Shown: positions 1 to 9,144, counted from the first letter of the stretch. The stretch: DNA of 64,000 nt from Pseudomonas delhiensis (GCF_900187975.1 NZ_FZPC01000022.1:1-64000); one strand, 5' to 3'. Numbers and translations are program-made. Notes: a model not told the origin generated them from the sequence alone.

Positions 1-638
1 CCCAGCGCTTCGAGTACACCCTGACCGCGGTCGACATCATCGCCGGCAGCGTCAGCCTGGAAGTGGGCGCGGTCAGCTCGGCCAGCGCCGCCCTGGTGGA
101 CCAGGCCGGCAACCTGTCCGGCTTTGCCAACACGGGCAGCGCTCCGAGCGTGAACTACGTCCTGACCGGTGATGTGGCCGAGGTCTACGGCACCACCAAG
201 GACAACGTGTTCACCATCGGCGACGTCAGCGTGCTGCAGGACATCAAGGTGATCGAAGGCAACGCCGGCGTGGACACCCTGAAGCTGACCGGCGCCAACC
301 AGGTGCTGGACCTGTCCGCCTGGCAGGGCCGCCTGAGTTCCGTCGAGGTGATCGACATCACCGGTTCGGGCAACAACACCCTCAAGGTCTCCCTGGGCGA
401 CGTCCTCGACACCGGCCATCGTGGCGCCTTCATCAACGATGACAGCGTACAGCTGGCGATCAAGGGCAACGTCGGCGACACCGTCCAGCTCAGCGACCTG
501 CTGCCCAACGGCATGGACGTCGGCGACTGGGAACTGCTCGGCGATGTCACCGCCGCGGGCGTCGTCTACGAGGTCTACCACCACACCGAGCTGGCCGCGG
601 AGATCCTCGTCCAACAGGGCGTCACCGTGCAGATGTAA
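1..638 (+). CDS. C-terminal part of a large secreted repetitive adhesin (5' end outside window)
   Basis: The frame is open from the left edge (first full codon at base 3) to a TAA at 636-638, so only about 211 C-terminal residues are visible. They are Gly/Asp/Val/Leu-rich, with phrases such as EGNAGVDTLKLTG and VIDITGSGNN, and contain no Cys. This resembles the C-terminal region of BapA/Lap-type adhesins exported by type I secretion. An ABC exporter, adaptor and outer-membrane channel lie just downstream, so this protein is their likely substrate; that link is inferred from position. No canonical RTX nonapeptide is visible in this fragment. The true start and full length cannot be seen. Confidence 0.75.
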   Translation, partial: QRFEYTLTAVDIIAGSVSLEVGAVSSASAALVDQAGNLSGFANTGSAPSVNYVLTGDVAEVYGTTKDNVFTIGDVSVLQDIKVIEGNAGVDTLKLTGANQVLDLSAWQGRLSSVEVIDITGSGNNTLKVSLGDVLDTGHRGAFINDDSVQLAIKGNVGDTVQLSDLLPNGMDVGDWELLGDVTAAGVVYEVYHHTELAAEILVQQGVTVQM

Positions 639-645
639 CCCGCTC

Positions 646-677
646 GCCGGGGGCGGCGGACACCGCCCCCGGCTTTT
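646..677 (+). terminator. Rho-independent terminator after the adhesin gene
   Basis: Perfect 11-bp inverted repeat GCCGGGGGCGG (646-656) and CCGCCCCCGGC (663-673) around a 6-base loop, followed at once by TTTT. It starts 8 bases after the adhesin stop, so it should insulate the adhesin from the exporter genes. Confidence 0.9.
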
Positions 678-732
678 CTCAAGCAAAGGATCCCGCGTCG
701 ACCGCGGGGTCCGTTTTCATCCTGAGGAAGAT

Positions 733-1254
733 ATGAGAATCCAAACCCGATACCGGAAGCTTGCCCTGGCCGTTGTGCTGGCGGGACTCCTGGTACCCTC
801 CCTGGCGCTGGCGCAAACCGGGCAGGCCAGCAAGCCCCAGGTCTTCGGCGAAGCGTACCGCGCGGTACCTCCCGCAGCGCCGGACCAGGCGCGGGTGATC
901 TACTACCGCCCGGCTTCCGCGGCGGCCAAGCCCACCGGGGCCAATGTCTACATAGGCGGCCACTTCCACACCTCGCTGCTTCCGGGCGGCTTCACCACCT
1001 TCTGCCTGCCGCCTGGCCAGCATCTGCTCGGCGCCTACCAGAACGAGGCACCCTTGTATCGCGGCAAGACCGAAGAGCTCTACCGCGTGAGCCTGGAGGC
1101 CGGGAAGACCTACTTCGTGAAAGTGTCCGAGGATGCCAAGGGCCAGCCCGTTTCGGTGGGGCGCGAAGAGGCGGAACGCAGCCTGAATGGCGCCCGCGAG
1201 CAGACGCATGCGATCTCCCGCGCGGAAGCTCCGGTCTGCAAGTCGGCCCTTTGA
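733..1254 (+). CDS. Small exported protein, DUF2846-like
   Basis: 173 aa. The ATG at 733 is preceded by a GAGGAAG ribosome site. Residues 1-29 form a clear Sec signal peptide (basic start, LAVVLAGLLVPSLALA, cleavage near AQT). The mature part has the pattern of DUF2846-type proteins: ARVIYYRP near residue 56, an acylation-like VYIGGHF stretch, then LPPGQHLLGAY and a GKTYFVKV strand. Function is unknown. It sits between the adhesin and its probable exporter, so a role in the envelope or in adhesin assembly is possible but unproven. A final Cys near the C-terminus (VCKSAL) is the only Cys beside the one at FCLPPG. Confidence 0.7.
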   Translation: MRIQTRYRKLALAVVLAGLLVPSLALAQTGQASKPQVFGEAYRAVPPAAPDQARVIYYRPASAAAKPTGANVYIGGHFHTSLLPGGFTTFCLPPGQHLLGAYQNEAPLYRGKTEELYRVSLEAGKTYFVKVSEDAKGQPVSVGREEAERSLNGAREQTHAISRAEAPVCKSAL

Positions 1255-1743
1255 CCGTCCAGGGCCTGCCTGCGGTCAGGAGGCCCGCTGCATATCAGGG
1301 GGTGTAGCGGACCCACCCCCGGCTTCAGGCGGCTGCCCCCTGAGGGCAGATGGACCTGCCGGCTTCCCGCTGCGAAACCGGGCTCGCAGCGGGGAGTGAA
1401 GGGCGAGGCAACCGCGCTGTCGCCAACCCGGTACGGGGAGAGGATGGACTCTCTTCCCGTGCCCCCTCGCGCATGCGTTTCTCCGTCAAAACGGGAGTCT
1501 CGTACTCGTCTCAATCCCTCTGGGCCGTATTCGAACTGGCCCGACAGACGCTGCCCCCTGCCAAACCCCAAAATTCTGACCCATCGGTAGGCACAGGGGC
1601 CTTCTCCTTCGAACCGCTGTTTCCCCCTGACACCTGCCCTTGCGGCTTGCGCGGCTTGGCAACCTCTCCCCGGTCCAGGATCTGCGACGCCTCGAAAGGT
1701 GGCACCCGGCTGCCGCCACTCCAGAACCCAAAGGAGCACAGAG
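1255..1743. other. Gene-free gap upstream of the type I exporter operon
   Basis: 489 bases with no convincing gene. It probably holds the exporter promoter, but I could not pick out a reliable -35/-10 or -24/-12 pair. The only clear signal is the AAGGAG ribosome site at about 1730 serving the next gene. Confidence 0.5.
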
Positions 1744-4032
1744 ATGTCATCGGCAAACCAACACCCCAACCAGCAGGACGCGTCATTGACGCTTCCGCCT
1801 CCCACGCGAGTGCTCGACACGCTGCTCGAATCCGCACTGTGGATTTGCAAGCACCAGGGCGTACCGCGCAGCGCCGAAAGCCTGTGCGCCGGCCTGCCCA
1901 AGGGCAACCTGCTGACGCCTTCCCAGGCACAGACCGCATTGAGCAATGCCGGCCTCACCACCGGTATCGTGCGTCGCCGTGCCCATGAGTTCTCCCAGCA
2001 CCTGATGCCGATCATCCTGCTGCGCAAGGACCAGGGCGCTGCCGTTCTGTTCGGCTCCCGACGCAACGCCGAAGGGAAGCTGGTCTACCAGGTGATGCTG
2101 CCGGAAATGGGTACCGACACCCGTGTCGAGATCGATGGGCAGGAGCTTTCCGAGTGGTACTCGGAGCACGCCATCCTGGTGAAGCCGAGCGCCAAGGTGG
2201 ACACCCGCGCCGGCGACGAGACGCCGCGCTCCGCGGGCCACTGGCTGTTCAGCACCTTGTGGCACTACCGCCGCTACTACCGGAGCGCCGCGATCGCGAC
2301 GGTCCTGGTCAACATCCTTGCCCTGGCCAGCATCTTCTTCACCATGAACGTGTACGACCGGGTCGTGCCGAACCAGGCCTACGTCACGCTCTGGTCGCTG
2401 GCGATCGGCGTGTGCATTGCCATGGGCTTCGAGGCGACCACCCGCTACCTGCGTGCCCACCTGCTGGATGTCGCCGCGAAAAAGGCGGACCTGGTGCTCG
2501 GCTCACGCCTCTTTCGCCAGGCCCTGGGCGTGCGCATGGAGCACAAGCCCTCCTCCGCCGGCGCCTTCGCCAACCAGCTGCGCGAATTCGAATCCGTGCG
2601 CGACTTCTTCACCTCGGCCACGCTGGCGGCGCTTTCCGACCTGCCGTTCGTACTGCTGTTCGTCGGCGTGATCTTCATGATCGGTGGCCCGCTCGGCTGG
2701 GTGTGCCTGCTGATGGTGCCGTGCATCCTGGCGATCAGTGTCGCGATCCAGTGGCCGCTGGCCCGCACCATGCGTGAAAACCTCCGCGAGTCCTCGCTCA
2801 AGCAGGGTGTCCTGCTGGAGTCGGTCGAGGGCATGGAAACCCTCAAGTCCGTGGGCGGCGAAGGCCACATGACGCGCCGTTGGGAAGCGTTCAGCGCCGC
2901 CGCCGCGAGCACCTCGATGAAGTCGCGCCAGCTGACCAGCACCGCCCTGAACCTGGTGACCTTCCTGCAGCAGCTGCAGACCGTCGTACTGGTCGTGATC
3001 GGTGTCTACCTCATCGGTGCCGGCGATCTTTCCCAGGGTGCGCTGATCGGCACCGTCATGCTGGCGAGCCGCGCCACGGCTCCCCTCACCCAGGTAGCCG
3101 GCCTCGCCGTGCGCTTCCAGCAGGCCAAGGCCGCCCTGTCGACCCTGAACCGCCTGATGGAGATGCCCCTGGACCGCGAGCCGGAGAAGAAGTACCTCCA
3201 GCAACCCTCCCTGCAGGGCAACCTGGAACTCAAGGCCGTCCAGTTCTCCTATCCGGCGCCGCCGGACAAGCCCAACCCGCCGGTGCTGGAAAACATCACC
3301 GTGGCGATCCGGCCGGGCGAGCGCGTGGCCATCCTGGGCAAGATCGGCAGCGGCAAGTCGACGCTGCTGCGCCTGATCGCCCGCCTCTATCGGCCCACCG
3401 CCGGACAGATGCTGATGGCTGGCCTGGACGTCGAGCAGATCGACCCCGCCGACTGGCGCAACGCGGTCGGCTACGTCGGCCAGGATGCTCGCCTGTTCTA
3501 CGGCACGCTGCGGGAAAACATCATGATCGGCCGCCCCGACGCCTCTGCCGACGAGCTGCTGCGGGTACTGAAGCTGACCGGCCTGGACCAGGTCGCGCAG
3601 AAGCACCCCATGGGCATCAACCTGCCGATCGGCGAGATGGGCGAAGGCCTGTCGGGTGGGCAGCGACAACTCGTGTCCCTCGCCCGCAGCCTGCTGGCCC
3701 GCCCGCAGACACTGCTGCTGGACGAACCCACCAGCGCCATGGACACGCAGACCGAAGCGATCTTCATGTCGCACCTGGCACGCGCCACCGAAGGCCAGAC
3801 CCTGGTCCTGGTCACCCACCGCACCTCGTTGCTCAACCTCGTGGACCGCATCCTCGTGGTGGACGAGGGCCGCATCGTGGCCGATGGCCCCAAGAACGAC
3901 ATCATCGCTGCGCTGACCGCGTCGAACGACCCGGCGCCCAGCCAGAAAGCGGCCCCGGCACAACCGGTAGCGGCCCGCCCGAACACGAACCCCGCGGCGA
4001 AGGTGGAAGCCACCTCCCGTATCGCCCGCTGA
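1744..4032 (+). CDS. Type I secretion ABC transporter (LapB-like permease/ATPase)
   Basis: 762 aa, started at the ATG 1744 behind AAGGAG rather than at an upstream in-frame start that lacks a ribosome site. Domain order: an N-terminal peptidase-C39-like domain (about 15-145) without the catalytic Cys-His pair, hence a substrate-docking 'C39-like domain'; a membrane domain (about 165-440) with a long FFTMNVYDRVVPNQA loop typical of LapB/RTX exporters; and an ATPase with Walker A GKIGSGKST (from 532), signature LSGGQ (from 636), Walker B LLLDEP (Asp660-Glu661) and H-loop His692. It would power export of the adhesin across the inner membrane. First gene of a tight operon: the next gene begins 11 bases on. 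Confidence 0.9.
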   Translation: MSSANQHPNQQDASLTLPPPTRVLDTLLESALWICKHQGVPRSAESLCAGLPKGNLLTPSQAQTALSNAGLTTGIVRRRAHEFSQHLMPIILLRKDQGAAVLFGSRRNAEGKLVYQVMLPEMGTDTRVEIDGQELSEWYSEHAILVKPSAKVDTRAGDETPRSAGHWLFSTLWHYRRYYRSAAIATVLVNILALASIFFTMNVYDRVVPNQAYVTLWSLAIGVCIAMGFEATTRYLRAHLLDVAAKKADLVLGSRLFRQALGVRMEHKPSSAGAFANQLREFESVRDFFTSATLAALSDLPFVLLFVGVIFMIGGPLGWVCLLMVPCILAISVAIQWPLARTMRENLRESSLKQGVLLESVEGMETLKSVGGEGHMTRRWEAFSAAAASTSMKSRQLTSTALNLVTFLQQLQTVVLVVIGVYLIGAGDLSQGALIGTVMLASRATAPLTQVAGLAVRFQQAKAALSTLNRLMEMPLDREPEKKYLQQPSLQGNLELKAVQFSYPAPPDKPNPPVLENITVAIRPGERVAILGKIGSGKSTLLRLIARLYRPTAGQMLMAGLDVEQIDPADWRNAVGYVGQDARLFYGTLRENIMIGRPDASADELLRVLKLTGLDQVAQKHPMGINLPIGEMGEGLSGGQRQLVSLARSLLARPQTLLLDEPTSAMDTQTEAIFMSHLARATEGQTLVLVTHRTSLLNLVDRILVVDEGRIVADGPKNDIIAALTASNDPAPSQKAAPAQPVAARPNTNPAAKVEATSRIAR

Positions 4033-4043
4033 GGAACAGCAAC

Positions 4044-5297
4044 ATGCTCAATGCAATCTCGCGTCCTTTCCGACGCCCCCCCAAGGACGCAGCGCTGAAA
4101 CCCGGCGATGCGGCCTTCATGAGCGATCTTCGCGAATCGCTGCTGATCCAGTCCACCCCCGGCTCGCGCCTGGTGCTGGGGGTGATCGGCGCGCTGCTGA
4201 TCGCAGGCCTGACCTGGGCGCATTTCGCCCGGGTCGAAGAAATCACCCAGGGCGAAGGCAAGATCGTCTCGAAGAGCCGTGAACAGCTCATCTCGAGCCT
4301 GGAGGGCGGCATCATCGACGAACTGCTCGTTCGCGAAGGCGACATCGTCGACAAGGGCCAGCCGCTGATCAAGATCAACCCGATCCGCGCCGAATCCACC
4401 TACCAGGAAATGCGCACCAAGCTGGTGGGCCTGAAGACCATGATGGCGCGCCTGCAGGCGGAGGCCTATCAGCAACCACTGCGCTTCCCGGAGGAACTCC
4501 AGGCCGAGACGCTGATGATCGAGCAGGAGACGAATGCCTACAACGCTCGCAAGCAGGCGTTGGAAGACAGCATCAGGGCGCTTCAGAACAGCCATGACCT
4601 GATCCTGAAAGAGATCGCCCTGGCCGAGCCCCTCGCCGCCCGCGGCCTGCTTTCGGAGGTCGAGATCCTGCGCATGCGGCGCCAGGCCAACGACCTGAAG
4701 ATCCAGATGGTCGAACGACGCAACCGCTACCAGGGCGAGGCGAACAGCGAACTGGTCAAGATCGAGCTCGAAGTCGCGCAGGTCGCCGAAGGGCTGGTCG
4801 GACGCAAGGACGTCCTCGAACGCACCACGATCTATGCCCCGGTGTACGGGACCGTGAAGAACGTTCGCGTCAGCACCATCGGCGGGGTCATCCAGCCCGG
4901 CGAAGACGTCATGGAAATCGTCCCGCTGGAGGACCAGTTGATCGTCGAGGGCCAGATCAAGCCGCAGGACGTCGCCTTCCTGCGCCCTGGCCTGCCGGCC
5001 ACGGTCAAGGTCTCGGCATACGACTACGGCATCTACGGCGGCCTCAAGGGGACCGTCATGCACATCAGCCCCGACACCCTGCAGGACGAGAAGAAGCTCG
5101 CCGCCGGCCGTCCGGACGCCACCTATTACCGGGTCCAGGTGCTCACCGACACCAGCTGGCTGGAGTCCGCCGGCAAGCGCCTGCCGATCATCCCAGGCAT
5201 GACCGCCACGGTGGAGATCCGCACCGGTGAGAAAACCATCTTGGACTACCTCCTGAAGCCCATTTTCAAGGCCAAAGAAGCCTTCCGCGAAAGGTAA
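4044..5297 (+). CDS. HlyD-family periplasmic adaptor of type I secretion (LapC-like)
   Basis: 417 aa. A short cytoplasmic tail is followed by one membrane helix (about 41-60, LVLGVIGALLIAGLTWAHF), then a split lipoyl motif (SSLEGGIIDELLVREGDIVDKGQ), a long alpha-hairpin rich in Glu/Arg/Lys (about 115-250) and a beta-barrel C-terminal part ending in the usual GMTATVEIRTGEKTILDYLLKP-type signature. This is the standard membrane-fusion-protein layout that bridges the ABC exporter to the TolC-like channel. It lies 11 bases after the ATPase gene and 6 bases before the channel gene, so the three are almost certainly co-transcribed. Confidence 0.92.
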   Translation: MLNAISRPFRRPPKDAALKPGDAAFMSDLRESLLIQSTPGSRLVLGVIGALLIAGLTWAHFARVEEITQGEGKIVSKSREQLISSLEGGIIDELLVREGDIVDKGQPLIKINPIRAESTYQEMRTKLVGLKTMMARLQAEAYQQPLRFPEELQAETLMIEQETNAYNARKQALEDSIRALQNSHDLILKEIALAEPLAARGLLSEVEILRMRRQANDLKIQMVERRNRYQGEANSELVKIELEVAQVAEGLVGRKDVLERTTIYAPVYGTVKNVRVSTIGGVIQPGEDVMEIVPLEDQLIVEGQIKPQDVAFLRPGLPATVKVSAYDYGIYGGLKGTVMHISPDTLQDEKKLAAGRPDATYYRVQVLTDTSWLESAGKRLPIIPGMTATVEIRTGEKTILDYLLKPIFKAKEAFRER

Positions 5298-5303
5298 CGG
5301 AGC

Positions 5304-6935
5304 ATGCATTCCACGAAGATCACACCGGCCGTGTCCGCGCGTCGCGACTGGCCCCTGCGGACCCTGTTCATGGTAATGGCCAGCGGCATGCTCCTGCTGC
5401 CGCAGAGCCTGCTGGCACAACCCGTGGCCCAGGACGTTCAACTCAAGGCCGCGCGCGACATCGGCCTGAAAGCCGCGAGCGACGTCAACCTGAAAGCGGC
5501 GGATGACACGCCGAAGCAGGCCGCGCGTGCGCTGGCCGCACCGGCCACAACGAGTGCCAACGGCAATGGCAATGGCAATGGCAATGGCAATGGCCGCATG
5601 GCTTCGCCCGCCGCGCCGGCAAGCGCCGACAAGGGGCGCGGCACCGTGCACTTCTCCGAGTGGCTCAGGGACAACCCCGATGCCGTACGCCGCCGCAACA
5701 GCGGCAGCATACAGGAGAGCGAGATTCGCACGGCCCTCTCGGGTGCGCTGGAGCGCGCCATCGACCGCAGCCCACTGCTGCGCCAGGCCCATGCCGAGCG
5801 CGCGGCCGCCGCAGCCGAGGTCCGCGAAGCCCAGGGCCAGCGCTGGCCGCAGATCGACGTGGGGGCGAACAGCCGGCCGGCCTCGCTGGGTGGCGCCTCG
5901 AACGACAGCACCAACCCCCAGGCCATCAACCTGAACATGACCACGAACGTGTTCGACTGGGGGCGTACCAGCAACACCATCGGCAGCCGCAAGGAGCTCA
6001 ACAGCGCAGCCGACCAGAAGTACCTGGCCAGCCTCGAGACCCTGGCCCGCGATGTGTCGCTGAACGTGGTGGAGCTGGAGAAGAACCGCCGTGTCAGCGC
6101 CATCAGCCAGCACTATGTCGAGCGCATGAGTACCCTGGTGGGCATGCTCAAGGAGATCGTCGCCACCGACCGTGGGCGCTCCAGCGAGCTGACCCAGGCC
6201 CGTGCCCGCCTCATGGAGGCCCAGGCCAGCCTCGACGCCTCGCGGGCCCGTGAACGGGACAACGAGATCCAGCTGCGCAAGCTGATCGGCGACGCGCCGG
6301 TGAAGCTGCCCGAAAACGGCGACTGGGCCCTGGTCAGCGCCAACCTCAACGACCTCCTGGCCGCGGCGCAACAGCACCCGACCCTGCGGCAGGCCGAGCA
6401 CGAAGCCAACGCTTCCGAACGCCACGCCGAATCGCTGCGCGCCGGCGAGAAGCCGCAACTGAACTGGGTGGTCAGCAAAACGACGGGCGAGGACCAGTTG
6501 GGTCGCGAACAACCCTGGCAGACCATGCTGACCGTGAACTGGCCGTTGTTCCGCGGCGGCTCCGCCCGCGCCGCGCGTGAGGCCGCACTGATGCGCGCCG
6601 ACGCCGAGCGCGAGCGCAAGGCCCAGCAGCAACTGGACCTGGAGTTCGAGACGCGCACCGCCGAGCAGGACGCCATCACCCTGCTCGCCCGGGCAGACCT
6701 GTACCGCGACCTGACCAGCGAGACCGATGCCGTGCGCAAGGCCTTCTTCGAGCAGTGGTACCACCTGGGCCGACGCACCTTGCTGGATGTCCTGATCGCC
6801 GAGAGCGACCACAACAACAACCGGATCAGCGAGGTCGCCAACCGCTTCGATGGCTACCAGGCCATCCTGAAAGCCTACTCGAGCGCCGGCCAGTTGACCC
6901 AGTGGCTACGCGGCAGCCAGGCAGCCAAAGAATAG
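5304..6935 (+). CDS. TolC-family outer-membrane channel of the type I exporter (LapE-like)
   Basis: 543 aa with a signal peptide ending near LLPQSLLAQ (residue 33). An unusual low-complexity segment follows (about 35-110): three LKAA-type repeats (LKAARD, LKAASD, LKAADD) and then (Gly-Asn)5 encoded by a perfect hexanucleotide repeat. The TolC domain starts near residue 145 (IRTALSGALERAIDRSPLLRQA) and has the paired coiled-coil/beta-strand architecture, including NVFDWGRTSNTIGSR and VNWPLFRGGSARAARE. It completes the secretion trio. The linker is not part of known TolC function and may be flexible or variable. Confidence 0.9.
   Translation: MHSTKITPAVSARRDWPLRTLFMVMASGMLLLPQSLLAQPVAQDVQLKAARDIGLKAASDVNLKAADDTPKQAARALAAPATTSANGNGNGNGNGNGRMASPAAPASADKGRGTVHFSEWLRDNPDAVRRRNSGSIQESEIRTALSGALERAIDRSPLLRQAHAERAAAAAEVREAQGQRWPQIDVGANSRPASLGGASNDSTNPQAINLNMTTNVFDWGRTSNTIGSRKELNSAADQKYLASLETLARDVSLNVVELEKNRRVSAISQHYVERMSTLVGMLKEIVATDRGRSSELTQARARLMEAQASLDASRARERDNEIQLRKLIGDAPVKLPENGDWALVSANLNDLLAAAQQHPTLRQAEHEANASERHAESLRAGEKPQLNWVVSKTTGEDQLGREQPWQTMLTVNWPLFRGGSARAAREAALMRADAERERKAQQQLDLEFETRTAEQDAITLLARADLYRDLTSETDAVRKAFFEQWYHLGRRTLLDVLIAESDHNNNRISEVANRFDGYQAILKAYSSAGQLTQWLRGSQAAKE
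5562..5591 (+). repeat. Hexanucleotide tandem repeat, (GGCAAT)x5, in the TolC-like gene
   Basis: Five perfect GGCAAT units in the reading frame, each coding Gly-Asn. Changes in unit number keep the frame, so slippage would alter linker length without knocking out the gene. Confidence 0.95.
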
Positions 6936-7074
6936 GGCGTGCCCGCCAAGCGAATTTCAGACTTGAACCACGCCAGGCGGGCAACCCTCGTACCAACCCT
7001 GATTCTTATGGAGCCTGATACCCATGCAGTATCGGCTCTCGGATCGAGCATGCCACAGGCGCTCGGAGAACATC

Positions 7075-7791
7075 ATGAAGATCAAGATCATCATCGCTGA
7101 CGACCATCCTGCAGTGCTTCTGGGTGTTACCCATGAGCTTGCGGCCATCCCCACACTGGAAATCGTCGGCAAAGCGAAGAACTCGACTGAAGTCATAGAA
7201 CTTCTTTCCACGCTCAGTTGCGACATCCTGATAACCGACTATGTCATGCCGGGTGGCAGCGCGGGAGACGGGATAGCCATGCTGTCCTTCCTGCGCCGTC
7301 GCTATCCCGACCTGAAGATCATCGTATTCACGACCATCAACAACTCGGCGATCATCACCGAGATACTCAAGCTGGGCGTTGGCTCGGTGCTGAACAAGGT
7401 CGATGACGTCGGCCACCTCATTTCCGCAGTGCATGCGGTATATGCCGGCGCCACCTACATCTCGCCGCAACTCAAGGCGGCGGCCCAGCAGCTTTCCCAT
7501 AACAATGGCTCGCGCAGCTCCAGCCACAAGCTCACGCGCCGGGAGTCCGAAGTCATTCGCCTGTATGTCTCAGGCCTCTCGATCAACAATATTGCGAATC
7601 AGCTGAAGCGTACCAAGCAAACCGTCAGTTCCCAGAAGTCCAGCGCCATGCGCAAGCTTGGAATCACCCGGGATGCCGACCTGTTCCGCTTCGCCTATGA
7701 AACGGGAATAGTGGATTCCTGCCAGCCGGCGGAATCCTCTATTCCGGAAGCTCCCAATATCCAGCAAGGGAAAACCTACGCGACAAGCTGA
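7075..7791 (+). CDS. LuxR/NarL-family response regulator, RcsB-like
   Basis: 238 aa. The ATG at 7075 is preceded by GGAGAACATC; an earlier in-frame ATG at 7024 lacks a good ribosome site and would precede the natural receiver start MKIKIIIADDHP. The receiver has the acidic pair Asp9-Asp10, phospho-acceptor Asp55 (LITDYVMPGG) and Lys108. The extra Gly/Asp-containing loop after the acceptor and the INNSAIITEILKLG stretch are RcsB-like. The output domain is a LuxR-type helix-turn-helix (LTRRESEVIRLYVSGLS, then TKQTVSSQKSSAMRKLGI). No histidine kinase is adjacent. Its neighbours suggest control of attachment or c-di-GMP genes, as in Roc/Rcs-type circuits, but that is inference. Confidence 0.85.
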   Translation: MKIKIIIADDHPAVLLGVTHELAAIPTLEIVGKAKNSTEVIELLSTLSCDILITDYVMPGGSAGDGIAMLSFLRRRYPDLKIIVFTTINNSAIITEILKLGVGSVLNKVDDVGHLISAVHAVYAGATYISPQLKAAAQQLSHNNGSRSSSHKLTRRESEVIRLYVSGLSINNIANQLKRTKQTVSSQKSSAMRKLGITRDADLFRFAYETGIVDSCQPAESSIPEAPNIQQGKTYATS

Positions 7792-7921
7792 GTCGCTTTC
7801 ATTTCCATCCGGCTCGTTGGCGAAATAACCGGCAACACGACCACAGGTTCCAGATTATGACGCGGAATTCAGTTCTCGGGTCTGGCTCAATCACTAGAAA
7901 GAAGACAAACCAAGGAAGCAC

Positions 7922-8146
7922 ATGCGCAAATCAAAATATCGCGCTGTCACCAGCGCGCTATTGGAGTTCTCGAAACTCAACGAATCCGAACAGAATGCGT
8001 TCATTTCGATCATGAACAAATTCCTGCTGGCCTCACACAAGCGTCGCAAGCTTTATGTCGAGCAGTGGGAGTCCGAAATCGCTTCCCTGGAAACTCTTTC
8101 AGACGAGATGGAAAATGCGCTTTCCCCACCGCCACCGCCTAGCTGA
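7922..8146 (+). CDS. Small protein of unknown function, coupled to the EAL gene
   Basis: 74 aa behind AAGGAAGCAC. It has no signal peptide, membrane span or Cys. It is mostly predicted helical (SALLEFSKLNESEQNAFISI; HKRRKLYVEQWESEIASLE) and ends in a Pro5 run. I recognise no family. Its last 32 bases overlap the start of the EAL gene, so translation of the two is probably coupled. The helices and charge pattern would suit a small partner protein or regulator, but this is a guess. Confidence 0.6.
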   Translation: MRKSKYRAVTSALLEFSKLNESEQNAFISIMNKFLLASHKRRKLYVEQWESEIASLETLSDEMENALSPPPPPS

Positions 8147-8978
8147 CAGTTCCTCGCTGCGCGTTACCGCAGAGACCATCGACTTTACCGAGGCAGCGCT
8201 GAGAGCGGCGCTACGCATGAGCGATGGCTTGCGCATCGTGGTGCAGCCCCAGTTCAACCTCGATACGGGGAGGATCGTGGGCGCGGAAGCACTGGTGCGC
8301 TGGCGGTACCAGGGGCGAGAGATCGCTCCGGAGCACTTCCTGCCGCCCCTGATTCGGCTCGGACTGGAGCGTGACCTGTTCGAGTTCGTGCTCGACCAGG
8401 CCCAGAACCTGCTCCTGACACTGGAATCCTTCAATATCCAGTGCCCGATCTCGGTGAATGCCTCGGCAACGATAATGTCCTGCGCGGACATGCCAGGCAG
8501 CCTTGACGCACGCCTGAGGCAATCCGGCCTGCCCGCGCACCTGCTGAAGATCGAGATCACCGAGGATGTCGCCGCGCCGGATCTGGAAGCGCTCGCGGTC
8601 CGGCTTTCCGGGGTTCGCAAATGCGGCATCGGCGTCAGCATGGATGACTTCGGCGTCGGTCGGTCCACGATGAAGCGACTTGTCTCGCTGCCCTTCTCCG
8701 AGCTCAAGATCGACCGGATGTTCGTGCAGGAGATCGCCAACCCGGCCTCCCACGCCGTCGTGCAAACCTCGCTGAGCCTTGGCGCCAAGCTGGGGATCCA
8801 GGTAGTGGCCGAAGGCGTCGAAACCGGCGAGCAGGCGATTCTGCTGCGGGACATGGGCTGTTCCCGCGCCCAGGGCTTCGGCCTGAGCGCGCCCCTGGAG
8901 GTCGGCGCCTTCATCGGTTATCTGGCAAGGCACGAGATGGCCAACCGGATTTCCGCCATGGAGCACAAGGGAAACTGA
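8115..8978 (+). CDS. EAL-domain cyclic-di-GMP phosphodiesterase
   Basis: 287 aa, nearly a stand-alone EAL domain. The start at ATG 8115 (GAGATGGA in front) is chosen because the helix before the first strand (TEAALRAALRMSDGLRIVVQPQ) belongs to the domain, so the later ATG at 8217 would truncate it. Active-site motifs are complete: AEALVRW, SVNAS, EITED, MDDFGVG, ELKIDRMFV, AEGVET and QGFG. It should therefore hydrolyse c-di-GMP to pGpG in the cytoplasm. There is no receiver, GGDEF or membrane segment, so its input must come from a partner, perhaps the 74-aa protein or the upstream regulator. Lowering c-di-GMP near a Lap-like adhesin system fits dispersal control. Confidence 0.9.
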   Translation: MRFPHRHRLADSSSLRVTAETIDFTEAALRAALRMSDGLRIVVQPQFNLDTGRIVGAEALVRWRYQGREIAPEHFLPPLIRLGLERDLFEFVLDQAQNLLLTLESFNIQCPISVNASATIMSCADMPGSLDARLRQSGLPAHLLKIEITEDVAAPDLEALAVRLSGVRKCGIGVSMDDFGVGRSTMKRLVSLPFSELKIDRMFVQEIANPASHAVVQTSLSLGAKLGIQVVAEGVETGEQAILLRDMGCSRAQGFGLSAPLEVGAFIGYLARHEMANRISAMEHKGN

Positions 8979-9144
8979 CGGTACCGAAGCACACGGCTGG
9001 CCGGATGCGACCAGCGTTGGGCCGGGCTGAATGTGATTCAGTCGTCATATCGAACCGCTCACGCCAAAAGACGACTGACGCGACCGATAAAAGACCAGGA
9101 CCGATCCTATTCTTCCGTAAAGAGGTGTTTGCGGGAGATGGGCC

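Noticed and set aside
1699-1716. TGGCAC...TGCC as a sigma-54 promoter before the exporter operon
   Set aside because: GG-to-GC spacing is one base short and the -12 element is weak.
3498-6812. Long minus-strand frame (over 1100 codons) opposite the secretion operon
   Set aside because: High-GC antisense shadow of three well-supported genes; composition is Gln/Gly/His/Ala-rich with no domain.
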